Of a DNA stretch of 64,000 nucleotides, positions 56,718 to 64,000 are shown piece by piece (the first letter of the stretch is position 1; each line of letters opens with the position of its first letter). A model generated the notes under the pieces. That model made no database searches. It saw only the letters and a list, made by a program, of their open reading frames with translations, and was not told the DNA's origin. The position numbers were made by a program, and so were the translations under genes. The DNA lies in contig OZ022349.1 of the NCBI GenBank assembly GCA_963989245.1, positions 31,136,693 to 31,200,692 of the forward strand, in the 5' to 3' direction. This DNA comes from Nansenia antarctica. Its lineage: Eukaryota > Chordata > Actinopteri > Argentiniformes > Microstomatidae.

Positions 56718-57050
56718 TTAAAAGTGTGTAATGCACTGCATGGCCTTCTTCGGGTCATTGAAACGGTGTTTAGCCCCTCCAGGTGCGGTGAAAGACAGCA
56801 CTGCAGGGTAGCCGATGCCGAATGGAATCTTTGCCGAGTGAAGCAAACGTTTGCAGTCTAGGAAAGAGATCCTGCGTAGCCTTGGAGAAGTCCTGGTAGA
56901 AACTAATCTTGTAATCTTGTGGTCCTGCCAGCGGACATCTCCGATTCCCCTGGCGAGGTGTCTCACGCGCTCTTTCTGTTGGAACCTCAGGAAGCGGACC
57001 ACCAGAGGTCTCGGCGGAGCCCCAGGTTTTAGTGGGGCTAGCGGGGTCAT
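56718..57050 (-). pseudogene. L1 ORF1 C-terminal part (Transposase_22 type)
   Basis: The minus-strand translation reads PLAPLKPGAPPRPLVVRFLR, FQQKERVRHLARGIGDVRWQ, then RLRRISFLDCKRLLHSAKIP, FGIGYPAVLSFTAPGGAKHR and FNDPKKAMQCITHF, ending in a stop. This is the RRM-plus-C-terminal domain of L1 ORF1p, the RNA-binding chaperone. The coiled-coil N-terminus is missing because the 28-bp-minisatellite element begins at the ctagc in its SLAPL codons (about 57036-57050). It lies upstream of ORF2 on the same strand, so it is probably the same L1 copy. Confidence 0.8.
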
Positions 57051-57268
57051 CCCTATGTTCCCCGGGTCCTATGTTCCCCGGGTCCTATGTTCCCCGGTTT
57101 CTTAGCAAAAAAAAAAAAAAGGGTTCTATGTTCCCCTCTTCCGAAAACTTCCGAAAAAGGGTTCTATGTTCCCCGCTTCCGAAAAAGGGTTCTATGTTCC
57201 CCGCTTCCGTATATTCCCCGCCTGCCGTTGTGTCAAGCGACCCCAGGTGTCGTTATGTAGTACTGCAT

Positions 57269-57270
<2 letters not shown>
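57042..57270 (+). mobile_element. 28-bp-minisatellite element, copy 2 (truncated)
   Basis: It starts at ggggtcatccctatgttccc, right after the palindromic GCTAGC of L1 ORF1, with ccccgggtcctatgttcc boxes, three 28-bp units, then ctgccgttgtgtcaagcg and gtcgttatgtagtactgcat. It is cut by a T run (57272-57303); the 3' body is absent. Confidence 0.7.
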
Positions 57271-57271
<1 letters not shown>

Positions 57272-57307
<36 letters not shown>

Positions 57308-57395
57308 AACATACACAAATACATAATTATACTGTTAGTTTTTTTTTTATTGTTTTTTTTTTAAACAACATACACAAATACATAATCATACTGTG
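57272..57395. repeat. Poly-T and duplicated aacaacatacacaaatacat block
   Basis: A T run of about 30 is followed by two copies of a ~33-bp block, each preceded by a T run. Confidence 0.7.
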
Positions 57396-57635
57396 GATTA
57401 CTATGTGTACAACATTATTATATGAACAAAATGATTATATGTACAAAACCTTTTGTAGGTAGGACACTATTGGACCTCGGCCCAAATCTAGTACTGAACC
57501 CCCCATGCTAAACCATTTGGAAGTACAGTATACTAGGACTCCAATTCAGACACACTGGGGGGCTGTCACAAATCTACTAACTCTAATCAGCCTGGTCTCA
57601 CACGGCAGACGTCAGAATTCGACGTTGATGGACAA

Positions 57636-57958
57636 ACATTAATCTGCTCTATTCATACATTAATCTGCTCTATTCAGACATTAATCTGCTCTATTCATAC
57701 ATTAATCTGCTCTATTCAGACATTAATCTGCTCTATTCATACATTAATCTGCTCTATTCAGACATTAATCTGCTCTATTCAGACATTAATCTGCTCTATT
57801 CAGACATTAATCTGCTCTATTCACACATTAATCTGCTCTATTCACACATTAATCTGCTCTATTCATACATTAATCTGCTCTATTCAGACATTAATCTGCT
57901 CTATTCAGACATTAATCTGCTCTATTCATACATTAATCTGCTCTATTCGTGGTTCCCA
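57636..57958. repeat. 21-bp minisatellite, about 15 units
   Basis: Units start ttaatctgctctattca followed by gaca, taca or caca. The regular 21-bp period runs to ttcgtgg at the right edge. There are no unique spacers between units. Confidence 0.9.
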
Positions 57959-57959
57959 A

Positions 57960-58310
57960 ACACATTTATGATGTAGGAACAGGAGGGTGTCAGTGATGGC
58001 TGAGGGTGCAAGAGAAGCTTTGCTCCCTCCTTGTACTCTTCACAGCCTGTCAGGGGATCTTCTCTGTGGAGTGGCAGGAACACGGTCCCTTCAAACAGGA
58101 GCTGTGGATTCTCTGAAAATAAAAGACATCAAGTATTAAGGTAGGCTATAGATTCCCATCAATATTTTTTATACAAGGTCTTTCAGTAAGACTATTTTAC
58201 CTGACATGGTAGCCCATATGCCTGTGATTTTCACCGGTTGCCTGTGGTTCCTGTCTTCACCAAGTAGGGTTGGGTTGAGTTGAGTTGGGTTGGGGTTGTC
58301 TTCACAAATG
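57960..58310 (-). other. Possible two-exon coding remnant, product not recognised
   Basis: A minus-strand frame at about 58310-58204 (VICEDNPNPTQLNPTLLGED, VKITGIWATMS) ends at a donor (tcag|gtaaaa). It continues in phase after an acceptor (ttttattttcag) at about 58113 with ENPQLLFEGTVFLPLHREDP and GAKLLLHPQPSLTPSCSYII, running into the 21-bp minisatellite at 57958, where a stop follows. There is no start codon and no domain I can name. It may be an exon pair of a lost gene or TE, or chance. Confidence 0.3.
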
Positions 58311-58385
58311 ACCCAACTCTGATAGTCTTTATATCAAATCTGAGAATGAAATTCAGTATGCTAATTATAAAAGGGGTATGCTATT

Positions 58386-58645
58386 GATAATATGAATGAA
58401 TGAATGAATGAATGGTCTTTATTGTCATTGATATAGTACTGGTTTACATAAATAAAGGCTATGTACACTATCCACTATACTATACTGTACAAATAAAACA
58501 CTGTGCTGTACTCTATGCTATGCTATACCTATTCTAACATTTCCTATTCTCGGCAACCTTATGTACCCTAGGGTTGTCATATTGCACATAGTGTTATTGC
58601 ACATTCATTTAAAGTGTCGCAGTTTGCAGGCTTGAAATGTACATA
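58386..58645 (-). repeat. Rex1-like LINE 3' fragment
   Basis: A (TGAA)n tail is followed by ggtctttattgtcattgata and then, after a gap, the same 3' region as at 27.57-27.79 kb and 47.39-47.52 kb (aaataaaggctatgtacact, gtcgcagtttgcaggcttga). Non-coding. Confidence 0.75.
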
Positions 58646-58941
58646 TCATTGTAGCATGATATGCTAAATGTAGCATATCATTTAGATTGTTTTTAATGTA
58701 TTGTTTTAGATAATTCATTATTTTAAAATATTATTTTCTTTAGATAAACAACTAAAATAAAAAATCTAAATTAGATGCTATTGATACTGCATAGAAACAC
58801 ATTGATATAATATACTTGTATGTGTCAGGGGACAATGTTGCACTCTGATATTTAGTGTGTCTCTGTTGCGCCCTTCTACTCCGAGTCACCAGAGGGCGTA
58901 ACACCCCCTATCAATTGTTTTAAGGTCAATCGTAATTGAGC

Positions 58942-58988
58942 TTGAGTTACAAGACTTCCTCACATACCGGTATGTTCGTAACACATGC
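58942..58988 (+). repeat. Near copy of MULE exon 2 sequence in front of the MULE start codon
   Basis: tgagttacaagacttcct and tatgttcgtaacacat recur at 60229-60272 in exon 2 (coding ELQDFLAYVRNTY), same strand, differing by a short central insertion (cacataccgg against tgcg). Confidence 0.75.
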
Positions 58989-58997
58989 GTAGTGACA

Positions 58998-61247
58998 ATG
59001 GCTCAAATAATTACTGGAGACCGAGGGGGGAAAATATTAGTTCTGGATAACTTTAGGTACCAGAAACACCGCACAAATTTACAGAATATTCGGTGGCGGT
59101 GTTGGAGAGAAGACTGCCGGACAGTTCTTGTTACAAACATCTTTGATGTAGAGGGGGTCAATCCCAACATAGAAGTTCGGGAGGTCCGCGAACATGTGCA
59201 TGCCCCCGATACACAAATGGTGAACAATGCGCAATTTCGCCAAGTGATTACTGGAGAGGTGGTGAGAGAACCCACAGTACCAATCAAACGCATTTACGAT
59301 GCTGAGTGCGTAGGTCTACAGCGGGGCCGTCCCATCCAGCGTGGAGGTCGCGGGCGACCTCCTCAAAGATTCTCCTCAGTTAGGTCTGTTATGGCCAGAG
59401 CCAGAGCTGCAGTAATCCCTCCCGTCCCAGCTACCGTTGATGATGTAAGGATCGACGGTCAATGGGCTGAGACATGGGGCAGAGACCATTTCCTCCTGCA
59501 CCAAGACAGTGAGTGGGGCATAGCAGTGTTTTCCACAGAGGACAACCTGAGACAGCTGCGACACTGCAGGACATTATACATGGATGCTACATTCAAGTCG
59601 TGCCCACGCCCATACAACCAAGTATTTACTATACTCGGGGACATTCATGGCTTCGTTGTCCCCCTTGTACATGTCCTCATGGAGCAACGTACAATTGGAC
59701 ACTACCGACAAGTGTTCCAGTGTGTCAAAACGTCACTCAGGAGAATCACCCACCACCTTTGGCGTCCGCGTAAAGTCATCTGTGACTTTGAGCAAGCGCT
59801 GAAAACTGCTCTTGAAACGGAGTTGCCACAAGCCAGAATCGGAGGATGCTACTTCCATTTCAACCAAGCCTTGTGGAAGAGGGTACAGGCACTTGGATTG
59901 GCTGGTCCATTCCGTCATGACCATCCACTGGCAGCAGTCATCCGCAAGGTTTGTTGTGTTCTGTCTGCACTGCTGTCTGTCCTGTGTTGTTTTGTTTGCA
60001 TTGCATTTAGAAATGCTCTTACTGTAACGCCAAATCAAATTCCTATATGTGTATGCTTAATGTGTATGCATAAATGGCAATAAACGTTATCTCATCTCTC
60101 ATCTCATCTCATCTCATCTCATCTCAAGGTGATGGCCTTAGGACACCTGCCTCTGCCTCTGGTCCAGATCAATTTTGATCTTCTCCTCAACCACAGAAAC
60201 ACCAGGCGTGCCCTGATGAACCACCCTGAGTTACAAGACTTCCTTGCGTATGTTCGTAACACATATGTCCATCCTGGAGCGGCCTTCCCACCAGCGATGT
60301 GGAATGTGTTCGAAAGAAACATGGAGCAAAGGACCAATAATCATGTTGAATGTAAGTGTAACAATGACAGATCTGAACAAAAAATATATAATTTCATCTA
60401 ATAACTAAATCTGAAGTATTAAGTTAATTATTTTATATTGTTAATATAATATTGTCTGCTAATTATGGGTTAATTCATTCTTATCCTATCACCTCTGGGC
60501 CTGTGCGTATATCGAGGTTTAACTATGAGCCGAAACTAAAATTAACGAAACATCAAACACAGCAGAGGACAGGAGGGCTCTTTAAACAGGTGGACGAGTT
60601 GCCACGTACAGGCGCGCTAATGATGATGGACATAACATCAGTCCAATCATGGGCGGGCACCGTGATTGAGAAAGGATTAAGAAAGGATTTAAAATTGTGA
60701 AAGGAGGAGACACAGAGGGGAAAATGTTCAATGTCAAAATGTTCATGCCAAACTAATAACATTTAGGGCCTGATTTACTAAGATCCCAAATAACGAATAC
60801 TAATTGAAGTTCACACACAGGGGAAGTTGAGATATACTTCAAATAAGGCCCGCTATCTTCTACATTGGAAAGATCAACAATCCTCACTGCACACCGTTAG
60901 TAGATCAGCCTGCAGATGTAGAACCAGTTTGCACATTAATAGGCCATTAATAGGCTAATAAGTTATAATTCTGTATTTTTGTTCTAGCTTATCATCGTAC
61001 TCTGAACGATGCTGTCCAAGTGCGCCATCCTTCACTTTGGAAATTCCTTCGGCACCTGAAGGATCAGCAAACGCTTGCAGAGGGTAAACTGGGGATGGCA
61101 GACAGAGGCCACGCTCCCCCAACAAGGAGACGGAAGTGGAGGGAGTTGGAGGCCCGTCTACTGAGGCTGAAAGGACAGTACATGCAGGGCCACAGAGATC
61201 TGGCTTCGTACTGGAGGGCTGTCAGCCGTAGCGTCCGTATGGGCTAG
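58998..61247 (+). CDS. FLYWCH-MULE (Mutator-like) transposase, three exons
   Basis: The coding sequence joins 58998-59948, 60129-60351 and 60988-61247. Junctions are GT-AG, phases agree, 1434 nt, 477 residues, no stop. Residues 5-70 form a FLYWCH-type finger: FRYQKHRTNLQNIRWRCW with C35, C40, and H66/H68 in EHVHAPD. The MULE DDE core: D196 in LYMDATFKSCPRPYNQ, D263 in VICDFEQALKTAL, then GCYFHFNQALWKRVQ; the third acidic residue is probably the glutamate of TNNHVE at the exon 2/3 junction. A basic tail (PTRRRKWRELEARLLRLKGQ) ends the protein. The start is the ATG in gacaatggctc. Intron 1 ends in a Rex1-like LINE tail with (CATCT)n. FLYWCH-MULE proteins are cut-and-paste transposases; the terminal inverted repeats were not found. 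Confidence 0.85.
60040..60128 (+). repeat. LINE tail inside MULE intron 1
   Basis: aatggcaataaacgttatct followed by (CATCT)n matches the 3' end of the Rex1-like LINE at 24.79-24.84 kb. The insertion tail now provides the polypyrimidine stretch and the cag/aag acceptor used by intron 1. Confidence 0.65.
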
Positions 61248-61274
61248 ATTTCCACATTTATTTTGATAGCACTT

Positions 61275-61360
61275 TGGCCTATGTTGTTGTTATTATTATT
61301 GTTATTGGCCTAATTGTGTTATTGTTATTATTATTATTGTTATTATTAGTTAGAATAAGC
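61275..61360. repeat. (ATT/GTT)n microsatellite
   Basis: Trinucleotide runs gttattattattgttatt lie after the MULE stop codon. Confidence 0.75.
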
Positions 61361-61728
61361 TGTACGCCATTGTTTACGCCATCATGTATGCCATTGTTTA
61401 CATGTTATTTAGCTCTTTCATTTGTTTTTGCCAAGTTATTGCTGTACCATAGTTTTGTTATTGAAAGATGTCTGTACCTTTCCAGTTTATATGGACCTGT
61501 TTACTTAGTAAGCCATATAGTTATTATTACAATATATGTGATGCCAGAGTTAGGACTGATAATTGCACTAGAGCTCATGTGTCAGGATTACCAGGTTTCA
61601 GCAGTGAAACAGTAGGCCTCTCCTTATTAGTGCCTGACTACTAAAACACTAGAGTGAAAGAGACTACATCTCTGTATGCCAGGATCCCCCGAGGATTTGA
61701 TGTGTGCAAGAGGATGTGTCACACTCTA

Positions 61729-62015
61729 TGTGCTACGGATACTGGCTAGTTACTTAGGGATTATATTATGGGATATGTGACACTGTAACCTAGAGACACA
61801 CTGCGCTGTTACGTGACGTCCTGCCAATGGGATGTACAGTATTGTCTCAGGTTGGCATTTTGATGCTTGGTCTTGGAAACAAACACCATGTTTGCACAAA
61901 CATTGTTTTTTTGTTGTTGTTGTTGTTGGTTGCAATAAAAGCCTATATTTTGGATTGATATCTCTACTGTATTTATTTGATTCCGTTTGACCAAAATATA
62001 GAAAAAATATTTCTT
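61729..62015. repeat. Direct repeat, first copy (about 280 bp)
   Basis: From gtgctacg(g)a...actggctagttacttagg through the (TTG)n run and ttgcaataaaagcctatat to tatagaaaaaatattt. It is nearly identical to 63218-63502, same strand, with the main differences in the TTG count and a cata insertion. Confidence 0.85.
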
Positions 62016-62040
62016 TAATCCATGCATACAATTGCAAATG

Positions 62041-62145
62041 TTGGGCCGCTACCCACACGTTTAGCTGTGTTGCTCATTCCACAAATGCATGATCCTTACA
62101 AGTCATACCTCGTTGTAAAAGTGACTAATCAGCGGGTCATTCCAC
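62041..62145 (+). repeat. Fragment related to the ZBED4-like hAT gene
   Basis: gctacccacacgtttagctg, gttgctcattcc and a block close to ttgtaaaagtgactaatcag match 31948-32015 in the third hAT remnant. Confidence 0.55.
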
Positions 62146-62587
62146 TAAAGGTGGATCAGTATAGCGGCGCTCAGGGAACTCGAGATTGGAAATCAAGCCT
62201 CAGGTGATTCCTCGAACGAGGATCAGCCTTGTGTCATCAGTGTTCACAGAAGACAGGCTTACAAATCTTCGATATGGGCGCGTGCACGCAGACATAAAAA
62301 GCCCTGAAGTGTCGATCTGTCGAAATGAAGATACTCCACTCTGCAGGGGTACTACATTTGCGCAGCATTCCGAATTATTGATTTTTATGAAGACGGAAAA
62401 ATAAGATGTAAAATAGTGCAATACTGCCGCAATTAACAAGGCGAGGGAAATGGTTTGGCAAGAAATTGCTGACCGATTAAATGCGTAGGTCATACTAGCC
62501 CCAGTTATTGTTATATGTTCATATTTTAATAAATGAATATTACTACTGTGGTGATATCCGCAGCAGGCTACAAACCGTCATATCGCC

Positions 62588-62673
62588 ACAATGGCCTAGT
62601 GGTATTGACTGCTGCCATAGGATTTAATCGTCATTTTATATCAGTGGTTCGAATCCCTCTTCAGGCGCACTTT
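62588..62673 (+). repeat. tRNA-like sequence (SINE head or tRNA pseudogene)
   Basis: Box A tggcctagtggt and box B ggttcgaatccc are good matches to RNA polymerase III promoters and are properly ordered. Acceptor and anticodon stems pair poorly, so a functional tRNA is unlikely. Confidence 0.5.
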
Positions 62674-62849
62674 TTACTGCATTTCGTTGTCTGAATCTAA
62701 TCTAAAATCTCATCTAAAAAAGTATTGTAGGCTATAAAATTATGGTGCAGGCTAATTTACAAGAACTGACACGATTACAATGGTGTTTGAAACCTTTGCA
62801 TGAAATCTTCGGTTAAATGTAAAAAAAAAAAAAAATGAATGACTTAGTC

Positions 62850-62912
62850 AAGTCTCGAACTCGCAACCTTTGGAACTCCAGTCCGCAGCCTTAACCACTA
62901 CGCTAGCATGAC
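62850..62912 (-). repeat. tRNA-like sequence on the minus strand
   Basis: In minus sense tagcgtagtggttaaggctg (box A) and gcgagttcgagact (box B) flank a GGA/TCC mini-stem with a seven-base loop. Stems are incomplete, so a tRNA-derived SINE head or pseudogene is likelier than a working tRNA. Confidence 0.5.
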
Positions 62913-62954
62913 AGCAATGCAAGTTGTTTCTTTTTACACTCTTTTCTTTATTGA

Positions 62955-63092
62955 TATATCGATTTATCTATCACACTTTCAAAATATCAAGTTATCTATC
63001 ACACAATCAAACTATCTATCGATCGATCACACTTTCAAAATATCAAATTATCTATCTATCACACAGTCAAACTATCTAATCTATCTATCTCG
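62955..63092. repeat. (TATC)n-rich tandem repeat
   Basis: Two units of about 50 bp, each with acactttcaaaatatcaa(g/a)tt, tatctatcacaca and tcaaactatct. Confidence 0.75.
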
Positions 63093-63217
63093 TGTGAAGT
63101 GGGAACTAATATTTCCTAGGGAGGAACTATCGTTCGGGATGTAGTTTCCGCCTGTGAGCCTTTTTTGACGCGCGTCTCACTATAGCCTGTGTTTTCGATT
63201 TCGAAGACGTCACTCAC

Positions 63218-63502
63218 TGTGCTACGAAAACTGGCTAGTTACTTAGGGATTATATTATGGGATATGTGACACTGTAACCTAGAGACACACTGCGCTGTTA
63301 CGTGACGTCCTGCCAATGGGATGTACAGTATTGTCCCATAGGTTGGCATTTTGATGCTTGGTCTTGGAAACAAACACCATGTTTGCACAAACATAGTTTT
63401 TTTGTTGTTGTTGTTGGTTGCAATAAAAGCCTATATTTTGGATTGATATCTCTACTGTATTTATTTGATTTCGTTTGACAAAAATATAGAAAAAATATTT
63501 AA
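63218..63502. repeat. Direct repeat, second copy
   Basis: Second copy of 61729-62015, including the gcaataaaagcctatat poly-A-like signal. About 1.49 kb separates the two starts. Confidence 0.85.
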
Positions 63503-63519
63503 TAATGTGTATATATATA

Positions 63520-63896
63520 TATCACTGGTGTTCTTTTAGGAATATAAGATTTTCAATTCCATCTCGAAAATGATCTATCTAGGGAGTTATATAAAATGCT
63601 GAGACAATACTATGACATTCATTGTGTTCTTCATTATTTCCAAGTCATCTTAAGACCCCCCCCCCCAAAAAAATAAAAAAATAAAAAAATCAAACTCTCA
63701 TGCAGTACCACATAACGACACATGAGGTCGCTTGACACAACGGCAGGCGGGGAACATAGGACCCTTTTTCGGAAGCGGGGAACATAGAACCCTTTTTCGG
63801 AAGCGGGGAACATAGAACCCTTTTTCGGAAGTGCGGAACAGGGGAACATAGGACCCGGGGAACATAGGACCCGGGGAACATAGGCATGCTCCCGGG
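63520..63896 (-). mobile_element. 28-bp-minisatellite element, copy 3
   Basis: In minus sense it starts cccgggagcatgcctatgtt (63896), has the ccccgggtcctatgttcc boxes, a variant unit and three 28-bp units, ctgccgttgtgtcaagcga, gtcgttatgtggtactgcat, a poly-purine/T stretch, and the 3' body ending aagaacaccagtga at about 63521. It directly follows L1 ORF1 codons. Confidence 0.75.
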
Positions 63897-64000
63897 CTAG
63901 CGACCTGTGGGCTCGCTCCAAATCCAGGCCTCCCGCGAAGTCAGCATGGAGGATCTCCGGCAGTGTAGCCTTCAGGAAAGATATGGCGTCATTCTCCTCG
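63897..64000 (-). pseudogene. L1 ORF1 fragment, up to the SLA codons
   Basis: The minus-strand translation ISFLKATLPEILHADFAGGL and DLERAHRSLA is the segment of L1 ORF1p just before the part present at 56.7-57.05 kb (SLAPLKPGAPPRPLVVRFLR). It stops at the same GCTAGC site where the minisatellite element begins, and continues beyond the window edge. Confidence 0.75.

Noticed and set aside
57636..57958. CRISPR-like array
   Set aside because: The 21-bp units are contiguous with no unique spacers and the setting is an animal genome.
62588..62912. Two functional tRNA genes
   Set aside because: Promoter boxes are good but acceptor and anticodon stems do not pair properly; tRNA-derived repeats fit better.
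61729..63502. Calling the direct repeats LTRs
   Set aside because: No TG...CA ends, no primer binding site, and no gag or pol sequence between them; left as an unexplained direct repeat.

Overview
The window reads as intergenic or repeat-rich chromatin from a teleost fish. The reasons are the absence of prokaryotic gene structure, the spliced GT-AG genes, the long CA/TA/GA microsatellites, and a mobile-element mix typical of ray-finned fish: Harbinger, several hATs, piggyBac, a FLYWCH-MULE, L2, Tx1/L1-like and Rex1-like LINEs, a tRNA-derived SINE and a Ty3/Gypsy element. The species cannot be named from sequence alone. I recognise no single-copy host gene; nearly every coding region belongs to, or derives from, a transposable element (TE).

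Layout. 0.35-3.7 kb: a Harbinger element with two convergent genes, a DDE transposase (+) and a five-exon Myb/SANT-like protein (-) that can be assembled cleanly from splice sites. 4.3-9.5 kb: a palindromic TA microsatellite, then two head-to-tail copies of a non-LTR retroelement with a restriction-like endonuclease (first 5'-truncated, second with one 1082-codon ORF). 9.7-12.3 kb: an AATGTT/AACATT satellite and a GAGTTAGTATGT minisatellite. 13.28-15.87 kb: a hAT with a second hAT inside it, both with 8-bp target duplications. 16.47-29.37 kb: one 12.9-kb hAT holding up to five nested insertions, including an unclassified element flanked by CTA that carries a decayed piggyBac gene and a decayed gene with a GCDTTS motif. 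29.7-36.3 kb: a SINE, a third hAT pseudogene split by an L1 fragment, and a Ty3/Gypsy remnant lacking reverse transcriptase. 37.1-40.1 kb: an intact four-exon BED-finger hAT-type gene. 41.2-48.2 kb: a retroelement 5' fragment encoding a 2A-like motif, a 28-bp-minisatellite element, and a very young Ty3/Gypsy element (identical LTRs, full ORF) inside an unclassified repeat. 48.2-57.05 kb: an L2 LINE with one stop codon and an L1/Tx1-like LINE, both on the minus strand. 57-64 kb: minisatellites, an intact three-exon FLYWCH-MULE transposase gene, a 270-bp direct repeat, tRNA-like sequences and a third copy of the 28-bp-minisatellite element next to L1 ORF1.

How the parts relate. These genes do not form a pathway; each serves its own element's mobility. 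The informative content is the insertion order, which can be read from target duplications and, in two cases, from an empty-site copy elsewhere in the same window. Genes that look intact are the Harbinger pair, the restriction-like-endonuclease retroelement, the 37-40 kb BED/hAT gene, the Ty3/Gypsy element and the MULE gene. The rest are decayed or truncated.
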